Positions 16,507 to 25,585 of a DNA stretch of 64,000 bases are shown piece by piece. The notes beneath the pieces were generated by a model that ran no database searches, was not told the origin of the DNA, and saw only the letters and a program-made list of their open reading frames with translations. The number at the start of each line of letters is the position of its first letter. Position 1 is the stretch's first letter. The position numbers were made by a program, and so were the translations under genes. The stretch comes from Knoellia sp. S7-12 (GTDB taxonomy: Bacteria > Actinomycetota > Actinomycetes > Actinomycetales > Dermatophilaceae): NCBI RefSeq assembly GCF_040518285.1, contig NZ_CP155449.1, forward strand, positions 3,720,001 through 3,784,000, written 5' to 3'.

Positions 16507-17757
16507 TTATGCTGTCGCCGCCGAATCGATGGTGAGGTTCAACGTGTCCGCCAGCCGCAGAAGGGCTGCGGAGTCGCCAGTCGCGGCTGCCGCTCGGAGC
16601 GCGAGTGTCGGACCGTGCAGCAACCGCCCTGCGGCGGCGTGAGCGGCTTCGTCCAGCGCCTCCGAAGACAGGTCCGGTGCCCTGCGAAGGAGTTCCACAC
16701 GACAATCCAACTCGACCTGCTCGCGCAAAGCGCGGATTAGCGGTCCAGCGTCCCGCGCTGCCATGTCCTCAACGAACCGGTTGGCCGCGTCGAGAACCAT
16801 CGTCTGCGCCTTGTGCACCGCGGCGAGGCCCGCCGGGTCGTTCTGCGCATCGTCGCTAAGTGCGGCCATCTCCACGACGGTAACCCCGGTTGTCCTGGCT
16901 ACTAGGGGGTCCACGTTGCGGGGAACAGACAGATCGACCACCGTCAGTTCTCTGCTACGCCCACGCATCGCCTCGTGTACGTGCTCGACGGTCACCACAG
17001 GGTGGGCGGCCGACGTAGCGCAAATCAGCAGGTCTGCCTGCCTGATCTCATCTACGAGGGCACCGAGCGAGCACACGGCATCTGGGCCAGCCATCTTCAG
17101 GGCGTAGGCCTCGTTGCGCGCGGCCACACGGACCTGCTTCCCGAGCACTAGCAGCCGGTTGGTGGCCGCGGCAGCCATGTGACCTGAGCCAACGACCAGC
17201 GTCCGGGGATAGCTTGCCCCGGTGGATCTCTCCAGCCCAACGTCCACGGCCCGGCACGCGAGCGAGCGTCCGCGCTGACCGAGCTCAGTCTGGAGGTGGG
17301 CGCGCTCCGCGCTGCGTAGCGCCGCCGGAAAAAGACGCTCAACGTCTCGCCCGGTCATCCCGACAGACCGCGCCGTGCGGTACGCGCGCCGCACCTGAGC
17401 CTGAACGTCAGGTTCACCCACTACCCGAGACTTCAAACCCGCTGTCACCTGAAAAAGGTGTTCCACCACGGCGGCTCCTGCCCTGACCTCAACCACCGAA
17501 TCCAGCTCAGCACGCGCAAGCCCCGCCCGACGCTCGAGCAACTCGATCGTGCGCAAAGCACCGGACCGCGCAGGCTGGCAGACGGTGTAGACCTCAGTCC
17601 GGCTGCAGGTCGAGAGCAGGACTGTGTCGCCGTCCCCATGCCCACGCAGATCCTCCAAGAACGTGGGCAGGTCGGTCTGACGGACTGCCACCCGCTCCAG
17701 GAGCTCCTGCGGCGCTTGGGCGTGAGAAATCCCGGCCATCACCAGTCGTCCGATCAC
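16507..17757 (-). CDS. Divergent glutamyl-tRNA reductase paralogue (HemA-like)
   Basis: 416 residues, normal HemA length. The N-terminal catalytic domain has AGISHAQAPQELLER and LLSTCSRTEVY, with the catalytic Cys at residue 51; canonical enzymes read STCNR. FQVTAGLKSRVVGEPDVQAQVRRAY stands where HemA has GLxSxVVGExQILGQV. The NADPH domain (TLVVGSGHMAAAATNRL) and VDLSVPRNVDP follow. It would make glutamate-1-semialdehyde, but no hemB, hemC or hemL is near; the altered conserved residues leave activity open. GTG 17757 follows AAGGGGGAG. Confidence 0.8.
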   Translation of the reverse strand: MIGRLVMAGISHAQAPQELLERVAVRQTDLPTFLEDLRGHGDGDTVLLSTCSRTEVYTVCQPARSGALRTIELLERRAGLARAELDSVVEVRAGAAVVEHLFQVTAGLKSRVVGEPDVQAQVRRAYRTARSVGMTGRDVERLFPAALRSAERAHLQTELGQRGRSLACRAVDVGLERSTGASYPRTLVVGSGHMAAAATNRLLVLGKQVRVAARNEAYALKMAGPDAVCSLGALVDEIRQADLLICATSAAHPVVTVEHVHEAMRGRSRELTVVDLSVPRNVDPLVARTTGVTVVEMAALSDDAQNDPAGLAAVHKAQTMVLDAANRFVEDMAARDAGPLIRALREQVELDCRVELLRRAPDLSSEALDEAAHAAAGRLLHGPTLALRAAAATGDSAALLRLADTLNLTIDSAATA

Positions 17758-17830
17758 GTGTGCTCCCCCTTCCCGCCCTCGTAGATGCTGCGACTCGCAC
17801 GACCGTAAGGCCACGACCTTTTGGAAACCT

Positions 17831-18025
17831 GTGCAGTCGCCCTGGCAGCGTGGCAGCAACGAGAACACCAACGGGCTGCTGCGTCAGTACCTGCCCCGCC
17901 GGCTCGACTTCCGCACCCTCACCCAAACCGACTTCGACGCCATCGCCGAAGAGCTGAACAACCGACCTCGACAAACCCTGGGCTTCAAGACACCATCAGA
18001 ATCACTAGCGGAGGCGTTGCGCTGA
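17831..18025 (+). pseudogene. IS30-family transposase remnant (C-terminal fragment)
   Basis: The 64-residue frame reads QSPWQRGSNENTNGLLRQYL then LTQTDFDAIAEELNNRPRQTLGFKTPSESL, the C-terminal end of the IS30 DDE domain including the catalytic Glu in SNENTNG. The first roughly 80% of a transposase is missing and no terminal inverted repeats were seen. It marks past IS activity at the island's edge. The 200 bp after it (18026-18225) holds no gene I can see. Confidence 0.85.
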
Positions 18026-18225
18026 CCGCCTGAACCCGCACGCATGAGCGGACGCTGGTGCTCATGGCGCGGGCGATGGTTGGCCCACCGGGTGTAGAGA
18101 TCCGACAACAACCGGTCGTTTCTGGCGCGATGAAAAGCAGAGCCGTCCATGATGCGTTGCCGGACGCACTACGCGACCGAAAACCGGTGCGGCTGTCCCG
18201 GAGCAAAGTCAGTCCATGCCCACAA

Positions 18226-19764
18226 TCAGTCGCTGCGCTGTCGGTGACTGTCGGGGATCTGAGCCTTGGCGGCGTGGTCGACGTGGTCGGGGACGTGAAT
18301 CGCACCGACGTCCTCGCCGGGACGCGCGACGACGAACTGGCCCATCAGTCCTTGGTCCTCATGCCTCAACAGGTGGCAGTGGAACATGTAGGGGCTCTTG
18401 GCGTCGGCGAAGTCAGTGAAGCGCATCCGCAGCTCGACGCTCTCGTTCGGCGCGATGAGGATGGTGTCCTTCCACCCGGCGAGGACAGCGGGAGGTGGGC
18501 CGCCGGCATACCGGATCACTTGGAACAGGACGTCGTGGATGTGGAAGTTGTGGACCTGGCCATCTGAGTTGGTGACGTCCCAGACCTCGGTGGCACCCAT
18601 GCGAGAGACGATGTCCACGCGCTCCAGGTCCATCTTGCCGAAGTTCGTGCTGCTGCCGTTGAGGCTGATCTGGCGCGTGGCTCCAACGAGGTCGTCAGCG
18701 AGGTCGGGGGCAGGCGCAAGGGTTGCCGGGACCACCGGGCTGGGGCGCAGGGTCGCGGCTCCGCGAAGCTCAAGGACGTCAAGTCGGTCCGTGTCGCCGG
18801 TGAAGCGGTTGGTGCCGGCGTAGGGCGGGGTGCTCTGCAGGACCGTCCGTTCGCCGGGACGCACGTCGACGACGATCTCGGCACGCTCACCCGGCGAGAG
18901 GAGCAACTCGCTCGTCTCCACGGGCTTCGGGAGCAGGCCACCGTCACTGGCGACAACGGCATACGCCCGGTTGTCGCCGAAGTGGAAGCGATAGACGCGG
19001 GCATTCGAGCCGTTGACGAGGCGGAGGCGCACGCGCTCGGTCGTCGCCTCGAGGAACGGGCCGGGCGTGCCGTTGACCAGGACGGTGTCGCCGAGGATGC
19101 CGGCCGACTGGAAGAGGCCGTTCGTGTCATCGAGCTTGTCGCCGTCAAAAGCCTTGTCCTGGACCAGGATCGGGAAGTCATCGACACCATAGGACCTGGG
19201 CAGGGCGACGTCACGGTCGTCATCGACGATGAACATGCCGGCGAGCCCGCGATAGACGTGCTTGGCGGTCTCGCCGTGCGGGTGTGGGTGATACCAAAGG
19301 GTGGCGGCGGGCTGGTCGACCTGCCAGTGGGGTGACCAGCTGGCGCCGGGATTGATCGGCTGGTGCGGGCCGCCATCCATGGCCGCGGGCAGATGCATGC
19401 CGTGCCAGTGCACGGTCGAGGTTTCGTCGAGCCGGTTGGTGACGTTGACCCTGACCTGCTCGCCCCGGGTCGCCCTCAGCGTCGGGCCGAGGAAGGAGCT
19501 GTTGAAGCCCCACGTCGGAGTCTTGGCGCCTCGGCCGAGGTCAGTCTCGCCCGCCTGCATTGCAAGTTCGAAGGTGCGCACACCGTGCGCGTCGACGGTC
19601 GACTTCGCGAGCGGAGGGATCGTGAGCGGCCGGTCGAAGTCGACCTCACCGATCGTGTCGATGCTCGCGTTGGCAAACGACCAGGCGATGTATGCCGCGA
19701 ACCCGCCGATGGCGAGCACGACAACGGTGACGACGGCGGCGAAGAGCTTCAGTGCGGTGCGCAT
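18226..19764 (-). CDS. Multicopper oxidase, membrane-anchored
   Basis: 512 residues with an N-terminal hydrophobic helix (VVTVVVLAIGGFAAYIAW) as anchor or signal. The four copper motifs are present in order: HWHG, WYHPHPHGE, HNFHIHD and HCHLLRHEDQGLM, the last giving the T1 Cys and the axial Met. The CotA/CueO-like three-cupredoxin length fits. Likely roles are cuprous or phenolic oxidation outside the cell. There are no adjacent copper-transport genes. Confidence 0.93.
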   Translation of the reverse strand: MRTALKLFAAVVTVVVLAIGGFAAYIAWSFANASIDTIGEVDFDRPLTIPPLAKSTVDAHGVRTFELAMQAGETDLGRGAKTPTWGFNSSFLGPTLRATRGEQVRVNVTNRLDETSTVHWHGMHLPAAMDGGPHQPINPGASWSPHWQVDQPAATLWYHPHPHGETAKHVYRGLAGMFIVDDDRDVALPRSYGVDDFPILVQDKAFDGDKLDDTNGLFQSAGILGDTVLVNGTPGPFLEATTERVRLRLVNGSNARVYRFHFGDNRAYAVVASDGGLLPKPVETSELLLSPGERAEIVVDVRPGERTVLQSTPPYAGTNRFTGDTDRLDVLELRGAATLRPSPVVPATLAPAPDLADDLVGATRQISLNGSSTNFGKMDLERVDIVSRMGATEVWDVTNSDGQVHNFHIHDVLFQVIRYAGGPPPAVLAGWKDTILIAPNESVELRMRFTDFADAKSPYMFHCHLLRHEDQGLMGQFVVARPGEDVGAIHVPDHVDHAAKAQIPDSHRQRSD

Positions 19765-19971
19765 GACTCCACCGTCACGGTCACTTCGGGCCGCGAACAG
19801 GGCTTTCGGGGTGCCCTCAGGGCCCCACTCAGGGGCGCATCCGGGTGCACCCCCAGATTCGGCACGGCGATGTTCACCCGGTCACAAATTGGCTACGCAG
19901 GCCACGTGCTACGCGCCTTCTGCGCCTTCACCCCTGAGGATTGCCCACAACGCAGGTTCGAGGGGGACCAC

Positions 19972-20937
19972 ATGGCAGGGAGTATCCGGCAGCGCATCGC
20001 GACCGTGATGGTGGCGACAGGAATGATGGTTGGGCTTGTCGCGTGCGGACCAGTCGACCAGGGCAACGACGAAGTGGCTGCGTCCGTGCCCAACATGGAG
20101 ACGCCCACGACTGCGGTCACGACGAAGCCGAGCCACAGCCCGTCGACGACGCCCAGTACTGCCCAGCCGAAGCCCACCACGCTCACGCCCACGCCGACGT
20201 CCACGCCGAAGACAACGGCCCCGCCGAAACCCATACCCAGCGCAACGGCCAAGCCGAAGCCGAAGCCGAGTGCGTCGACAACGCCCACGCCGAAGGCCTC
20301 GACTCCTGCCTCCACCAAGCCCCCCACTGACGTGCCGGCCCGCGACAACCTCCTGTTCGGTGATCGCGGACCCAAGGTCCTGGCGATGCAGAAGCGGCTC
20401 TCCGACCTCGGCTACTGGCTCGGCGAGCCCGACAGTCGCTACGGCTTCCTCACTCAGCAAGCGGTCTGGGCCCTGCAGAAGTCCGCCGGACTGTCACGGG
20501 ACGGCGATGTCGGACCGGCGACCCAGAGGGCCCTCACGAACGGCGTCCGCCCGAAGACGCGACTCCAGGGTGACGGCATCGACATCGACCTCCAGCGACA
20601 GATCCTGATGATCGTCCGCGGCGGGCAGGTGCAATACACCCTGAACACGAGCACCGGCAACGGCGACGAGTACAAGCAGAAGGATGGCGACACAGTCATT
20701 GCCCGCACTCCCAAGGGCACGTTCAAGGTCAACTACACCGTCGACGGGAAGGATGAGGGCTTCCTCGGTGAGATGTGGCGACCGCGCTACTTCAACCGCG
20801 GGTATGCCGTGCACGGCTCACCGTCGATCCCCGCCTACCCGGCCTCGCACGGGTGCGCTCGCGTCAGCAACGCAGCGATGAACATGATCTGGGCACGCGA
20901 CCTCATGCCGAAGGGCGCCACCGTCCTCGTCCGCTGA
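19972..20937 (+). CDS. Lipoprotein L,D-transpeptidase with Pro/Thr linker and PG-binding domain
   Basis: 321 residues. A lipobox-bearing signal (MVATGMMVGLVAC, Cys about residue 25) is followed by a roughly 80-residue Thr/Pro/Lys-rich linker, a PG_binding_1 domain (LLFGDRGPKVLAMQKRLSDLGYW) and a YkuD domain with HGSPSIPAYPASHGCARVS (catalytic Cys). The linker should span the wall. The catalytic half is clearly paralogous to 6095-6805. GAGGGGGA precedes ATG 19972. The 207 bp between it and the divergent oxidase is G/C-rich without a recognised site. Confidence 0.9.
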   Translation: MAGSIRQRIATVMVATGMMVGLVACGPVDQGNDEVAASVPNMETPTTAVTTKPSHSPSTTPSTAQPKPTTLTPTPTSTPKTTAPPKPIPSATAKPKPKPSASTTPTPKASTPASTKPPTDVPARDNLLFGDRGPKVLAMQKRLSDLGYWLGEPDSRYGFLTQQAVWALQKSAGLSRDGDVGPATQRALTNGVRPKTRLQGDGIDIDLQRQILMIVRGGQVQYTLNTSTGNGDEYKQKDGDTVIARTPKGTFKVNYTVDGKDEGFLGEMWRPRYFNRGYAVHGSPSIPAYPASHGCARVSNAAMNMIWARDLMPKGATVLVR

Positions 20938-20953
20938 CCTGGCTGAGCGAAGA

Positions 20954-22186
20954 TCAGCGAATCGACTGGGCGGCGCCGACCGATGCCTCACGGGGCAGGG
21001 TCTCGCGGGCACGGGCCCACGGGATCGTCGCCAACAGGCTCAGGAGTCCCGTCACGGCGAAGGCCAGGGCGAAGCTGCCCGAGTCGACGAGGACACCGGC
21101 GAGGATCGGCCCGACGATCGCGCCCGCATCGGCCGACATCTGGAACGCGGCGAGTGCCGGGCCGCCGTTGCGATCGCGCCCGATGACGTCGGCCATGCTC
21201 GCCTGCTGCGCCGGGTTGAGCGCACCTGATCCGATCCCGGCGACGATCGAGAGCGCGACCAGCACGGGGAAGGTCGTGGCAAAGCCGGTGGCAATCGTGG
21301 CGACACCCGCGACCGCGAGTCCACCGATGATGAAGGGGCGGCGGCCGATGCTGTCGCTGAGGCGCCCGGCCACGTTCATGCCGACCGCGTTGCCCGCGGC
21401 ATAGATGGCGAGGACGGCCCCCGCCAGCCACGGCTCCTTGCCGATGTTGGCGGCCACGAAGAGCGGGATGATCGCGTTGCGTACCCCGAAGTTGGCCCAC
21501 CCGTTGGCGAAGCCCGAGACGAGCCCTGCGCGAAAAGCGCTGTCCTGGAACGCCTCCCGTGCTGTCAAGACCGGGAGCACGGGTGCGTCGGGAGCGGGAC
21601 GCAACGAGTGCCCACTGATGAAGATCGCGACGACAGCCGCAGCGACGACGAGCGCCGCGGCATACGCAAGGAAGGGCACACGCAGGCCGAACCCTCCGAG
21701 GGCGCCACCGACAGCGGGCCCACCGATGCCGCCGATGAGGAACGCCGACCCATAGGCCGACGAGACGCGACCACGGATGGCTGGGGGCGCAAGACGCACG
21801 ATCAGCGCGGTCGCCGAGATGGTGAACATCACCGACCCGATGCCCCCGAGCCCCCGGAAGACGAGGAGCTGCCAGTAGGACTGCGCGAAAGCCGTGGCCG
21901 CAGTCGAGGCGGCGACGATGAGCAGCCCCGCGAGATAGATCGGTCGCTCACCGAGCCGGACGATGAGGGCGCCACCTGCGGGGGCAAAGATCAGGCGGAA
22001 GAACGCAAAGACGCTGACCACGATCGCGCTGGCCGTCGCGCCGACGCCGAAGCTCTGTGCGAACTGAGGCAGCACGGGGGTGATGAGGCCGAAGCCGAGC
22101 GCGATGACGAACGCGGAGGCGACGAGAACCCAGATCTCGCGCGGGATGCGGGCACGCTCGACCGGCGCGGGAGTGGGGGTGGTCAT
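20954..22186 (-). CDS. MFS transporter
   Basis: 410 residues, 12 predicted helices. MFS signature loops GRLSDSIGRRPF and a drug-antiporter-like LITPVLPQFAQSFGV near the N-terminus place it near the DHA1 multidrug group. ATG at 22184-22186 is used; an in-frame start at 22219 would add MSGVVGILVPA. Ends 17 bp from the convergent L,D-transpeptidase. Substrate unknown. Confidence 0.85.
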   Translation of the reverse strand: MTTPTPAPVERARIPREIWVLVASAFVIALGFGLITPVLPQFAQSFGVGATASAIVVSVFAFFRLIFAPAGGALIVRLGERPIYLAGLLIVAASTAATAFAQSYWQLLVFRGLGGIGSVMFTISATALIVRLAPPAIRGRVSSAYGSAFLIGGIGGPAVGGALGGFGLRVPFLAYAAALVVAAAVVAIFISGHSLRPAPDAPVLPVLTAREAFQDSAFRAGLVSGFANGWANFGVRNAIIPLFVAANIGKEPWLAGAVLAIYAAGNAVGMNVAGRLSDSIGRRPFIIGGLAVAGVATIATGFATTFPVLVALSIVAGIGSGALNPAQQASMADVIGRDRNGGPALAAFQMSADAGAIVGPILAGVLVDSGSFALAFAVTGLLSLLATIPWARARETLPREASVGAAQSIR

Positions 22187-22265
22187 GGCAGGGACAAGTA
22201 TGCCAACCACCCCCGACATTCCCCGACCCGCAACTTCGGGCCCACCCCACCACTCGCACCCTCCG

Positions 22266-22350
22266 TCCCCAACTCACCAATTCCCCTCGTCCGGGACGGG
22301 ACACGCCGTGTGTGTCGCGTCCCGGAGGGGAGGAATTGGCGAGTTAGGGA
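22266..22350. repeat. Long inverted repeat at the 3' end of the ECF transporter gene
   Basis: Left arm 22266-22297 and right arm 22319-22350 are complementary over about 30 bp with few mismatches; cores are AACTCACCAATTCC and GGAATTGGCGAGTT. It covers the stop codon of the ECF gene and probably terminates it. Its core matches the repeat at 2069-2142, suggesting a dispersed element. Confidence 0.65.
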
Positions 22351-24623
22351 CGAGCGGCAGAGATGAGGGCAGCGGCGATGGGGACGACTGATCCGAGCAC
22401 GACCAACGTGTCGGCCAGGCGCCACGGAGCGGGGGCGAACCACGTCCGCCTCGACGCCGAAGCGAACCCACGCGCGTCCATGGCGACGGCGAGGTCGGCC
22501 GCCATCCGGAGCGTCCGCACGAGCAACCCGAACGTCACCGTGGCCAGATCGCGCACCAGCGCCACGGGGCGACGCGTATCCAGGCCGAGCCCACGCACCC
22601 GCCTGGCCAACGAGATCTCCGACCACACCGCGCCGAAGGTGTGCACCCGCTGCAGTGCCGCGGCGAGGGCGACGACGGGACGGGCCGGCATACGCAGGCG
22701 TTGGGCGAGATGGTCGCCCAGACGATCGGGGTCGACGAGCGGCAGCAGCACAGCCGACGGCAGCACGATGATGAGGACGCGCAGCGCCGCGGTGAAAGCC
22801 GTGGTCGAGTCGTGCCCACCGAGGAGCCACGTCGACCATCCGACCGAGAGGGCACCGAGCACCCCGGGGAGCAGCCGCAGGACGACCCGACGCAGCCGCC
22901 CCTTCGGACGGTCACCGACACCGGGAGCACACAGCGCCACGCACGCCAGCACCACCTGGACCGCCAGCACCGTGAGTGACGTGTGCCAGTGCCCGGGGAT
23001 GACGCCGGCAGGGATCGCGACCAGCGCACCGACAAGCAGCGCGAGCGGCCCGGCGTGGGCGGCGAGCACGCGCCGAGGCTGCGGGGGCGGCGGCTCCTTG
23101 GGCGGCGACGCGAGTTCGACGACATAGTCCGAGCGCTTGATGAGCGCAGCGTCGTGGGTCGAGACGAGCACCGCACCCCCGGCGGCGCGATAGGAGTCGA
23201 GCAGCCCGACGACTGCGGCCCACGTGTGCCGGTCCTGCCCGACGGTGGGTTCGTCGGCGAGGAGCAGTGGCGGCTGGTGCAGGATCGCCGACGCGATGGC
23301 AAGGCGACGTTGCTCACCGCCGGACAGTTCGCGCGGGTCGGCCCCCCCGAGATGACTCAGGCCGAGGGTGGTGAGGAGTGCGTGGGCTTCGACGACGCGC
23401 TCGGCCGACTCCTCGCCCAGGGCTCGGCTCGCGACGAGGACCTCGTCGAGCACGGTGCGCCCGATGATCGTCGAACTCGACCACTGCGGCACCCAGCCGA
23501 CGTCGGCAGCCAGCTCCCGGGTCGACAGGTCGGCCACCGGCGCAGCGCCAGCGTCGATCGAGCCGGCGACCGGCTTCAGCGCACCCGCGAATCCCAGCAG
23601 CACCGTCGACTTGCCCGAGCCGCTCGGCCCGACCAGCGCGGTGGCGGTGCCGGGGGCGGGAGTCAGCGCCGCCTCAAGCCGGGCCGCCGTGTGCGTGCGC
23701 GTCGACCCATCGAGGAGTCGGGTGGTCCGGTTGATGGTGAGTGGCGTCGCTGCGACCTCTTGCGTCCGGCGATCCGACGACCTGGCCATCAAGGTTGCGG
23801 ACGTCAGAGGTGTGGGCGGCGGGGCGTCCGGCACCCAGATGCCCATGTCGAGCAGCCGCTGCCTCTCGCCGGTGAGCACGTCGTGCACCAGCCCGTCGGC
23901 GACAAGGACGCCGTCAGCGTCGAGGACGAGCATGCGGTCGACGAGCTCGAGCCACGGTCCGAGGACGTGCTCGACGACGACCGTCGTGATCGGGTATGCC
24001 GCGAGCGCACCTTCCACACTCGCCCTCACCTGGGCGGCGTGGCCGGGATCGAGCATGGCCGTGGGTTCGTCGAGAAGCAGCACGCTGGGCCGCAGTGCCA
24101 ACGCACCCGCGAGTGCCAGCCGTTGCGTCTCGCCACCGGACAGGGCACCAGTCGGGGTGTCGAGCGGCATCGACAACCCCACCGCAGCCACAGCGGCAGT
24201 GATGGCGGGCGGCATGTCCGCGCGCGGCATACCCACGTTCTCGAGACCGAACGCGACGTCGCGCCCGATCGAGGAGGCGACCACCCCGGCACCGGGTTCC
24301 TGGAGGACGAGCCCGACCTCGCCGGCTCGGGACCCGGGCGCGTGCCCGTCGATGACGACGGACCCCGACAACTCACCGGCGTCAGCGGTCTCGAGCAGCC
24401 CGGCGATCGCCCGGAGCAGCGTCGACTTGCCCGAACCACTCGGGCCGACGAGCAGCACCCGCTGGCCCGGGGTGAGCGACAGGGATACGTTGCGCAGCAC
24501 CGGTTCTCGCCGACCGAACGGGCGCCACGTCACCCCCTCGAGGGTGACGTGGCCGCCCATGCCGCGATCAGCGCCGTCGACGGTGCCAGCCCCTCCACTG
24601 GCACCGGCGTCGGGCGTGACCAC
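22344..24623 (-). CDS. Fused ECF transporter: two EcfA-type ATPases plus EcfT-type membrane domain
   Basis: 759 residues in one chain. ATPase 1 has Walker A GPSGSGKST, signature LSGGETQRLALAGAL and Walker B VLLLDEPTAML; ATPase 2 repeats these as GPSGSGKST, LSGGEQRRLAIASA and LLLADEPTVGQ. The C-terminal third (from about residue 510) has five or six helices and the EcfT coupling sequences RMPARPVVALAAALQRV and AMDARGFASASRRTW. It energises uptake with the YkoE-like S component upstream. GTG 24623 starts one base after that gene's stop. Confidence 0.88.
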   Translation of the reverse strand: MVTPDAGASGGAGTVDGADRGMGGHVTLEGVTWRPFGRREPVLRNVSLSLTPGQRVLLVGPSGSGKSTLLRAIAGLLETADAGELSGSVVIDGHAPGSRAGEVGLVLQEPGAGVVASSIGRDVAFGLENVGMPRADMPPAITAAVAAVGLSMPLDTPTGALSGGETQRLALAGALALRPSVLLLDEPTAMLDPGHAAQVRASVEGALAAYPITTVVVEHVLGPWLELVDRMLVLDADGVLVADGLVHDVLTGERQRLLDMGIWVPDAPPPTPLTSATLMARSSDRRTQEVAATPLTINRTTRLLDGSTRTHTAARLEAALTPAPGTATALVGPSGSGKSTVLLGFAGALKPVAGSIDAGAAPVADLSTRELAADVGWVPQWSSSTIIGRTVLDEVLVASRALGEESAERVVEAHALLTTLGLSHLGGADPRELSGGEQRRLAIASAILHQPPLLLADEPTVGQDRHTWAAVVGLLDSYRAAGGAVLVSTHDAALIKRSDYVVELASPPKEPPPPQPRRVLAAHAGPLALLVGALVAIPAGVIPGHWHTSLTVLAVQVVLACVALCAPGVGDRPKGRLRRVVLRLLPGVLGALSVGWSTWLLGGHDSTTAFTAALRVLIIVLPSAVLLPLVDPDRLGDHLAQRLRMPARPVVALAAALQRVHTFGAVWSEISLARRVRGLGLDTRRPVALVRDLATVTFGLLVRTLRMAADLAVAMDARGFASASRRTWFAPAPWRLADTLVVLGSVVPIAAALISAARP

Positions 24624-24624
24624 G

Positions 24625-25308
24625 TCAGACAGCGCGGTTCTCGCGGTGCTCCTGGCCGGGTGGGAACGCGTTGAGCGCGCCAGCCGCTGCCAGGGCCCGG
24701 GTGAGCAGCCAGCCACCGGCACCGGCGATGACCGCGCCCGAGAGGGCGAGGACCGCGGCGTAGGAGACCTTCCACGTGAAGGACCAGTCCTGGATCCAGG
24801 TGAACGACTCATAGAACGCGGCGAACGGACCGGCCATCGCGCCCGCGAGCATGGCGGCGGCGATGCCGAACGCGCGATAGCCGAGGAGTGCGAAGACGAG
24901 CTCGGTGCCCAGACCCTGGACGATGCCGGAGACGAGCGTCGTCGCGCCCCACTCCGTGCCCGGGATCATCGAGACGAGCGCCGCGACGACCTCGCAGAGG
25001 AGCGCCGCACCGGGGCGACGCACGACGAGACCGCCGACGACTCCGGCGAGGAACCAGGGCCCGGCAAAGAGGCCACCGAGCGGGGCGAACCCGAACGTGA
25101 TGGCACTCAGCGGCCCGTTGTAGAACACGCCCCAACCCCAGAACGCGATGCCGAGGGCGGCGCCGAGGAAGGTGATCGTGAGGATGTCGACGGTCCGCCA
25201 CCCCATGAGGGGACGGGTCGCGAGGATGCTTCGGGCGCGCAGGAATCCGCCGCCCGAGGTGGTGTTCGAAGCGTCGGCGGGTGCCGGCTCCGTCGTGTGT
25301 GTAGCCAT
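24625..25308 (-). CDS. YkoE-like substrate-binding (S) component of an ECF transporter, probably HMP/thiamine
   Basis: 227 residues with about six helices; FWGWGVFYNG, GFAPLGGLFAGPWFLAGVVGGLVVRRPGAALL and EVVAALVSMIPGTEWG fit the YkoE family. A TPP riboswitch lies upstream (25412-25489), which strongly indicates a thiamine or hydroxymethylpyrimidine substrate. Coupled to the ATPase/EcfT fusion. ATG 25308 follows GGGAGAAAATTTC. Confidence 0.88.
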   Translation of the reverse strand: MATHTTEPAPADASNTTSGGGFLRARSILATRPLMGWRTVDILTITFLGAALGIAFWGWGVFYNGPLSAITFGFAPLGGLFAGPWFLAGVVGGLVVRRPGAALLCEVVAALVSMIPGTEWGATTLVSGIVQGLGTELVFALLGYRAFGIAAAMLAGAMAGPFAAFYESFTWIQDWSFTWKVSYAAVLALSGAVIAGAGGWLLTRALAAAGALNAFPPGQEHRENRAV

Positions 25309-25369
25309 GAAATTTTCTCCCGTGGTCTCCGGCGCAGGGCCGTTGGATACCTCGAGGAAGTGACTTCGC

Positions 25370-25390
25370 CGGCATACACGTCGTATGCCG
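25370..25390. repeat. Inverted pair of the GTATGCCG octamer in the ykoE leader
   Basis: CGGCATAC-acgtc-GTATGCCG forms a perfect 8-bp stem with a 5-nt loop, about 20 bp beyond the riboswitch 3' end. It could be part of the expression platform. Similar octamer-built hairpins are at 33073-33107 and 50997-51032. Confidence 0.55.
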
Positions 25391-25411
25391 TCTCAGTCAC
25401 CTGAGACTCAG

Positions 25412-25489
25412 ACTCCCTACGCCGGTGCGAACCGGATCAGGTGTGAGGGTCTGCGGTTGCCCGCACTCTCAGCGCTCGGAGCGCTCCCC
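25412..25489 (-). ncRNA. TPP riboswitch (THI element)
   Basis: Read on the minus strand, the conserved pieces appear in order: GGGGAGC, CTGAGAGTGCGG, ACCCTCACACCTGATC, then CGGTTCGCACCGGCGTAGGGAG. These are the hallmarks of the thiamine pyrophosphate aptamer. It precedes the ykoE-like gene and should lower expression when TPP is plentiful. Confidence 0.95.
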
Positions 25490-25585
25490 TGTCGTTTGAC
25501 GATGGTCACCCTACTCCCTGCCTGTGGCAGGGTGGAACGGAAGCAGGCCTGTCCTGGGCAGGCAACGCAACTCAAAGGAGTGACC

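Noticed and set aside
17831..18025. Functional insertion sequence
   Set aside because: Only the last 64 residues of an IS30 transposase remain and no terminal repeats were found.
22983..25404. Long plus-strand frames (563 and 678 residues) across the ECF genes
   Set aside because: Antisense to Walker and signature motifs that are clearly coding on the minus strand.
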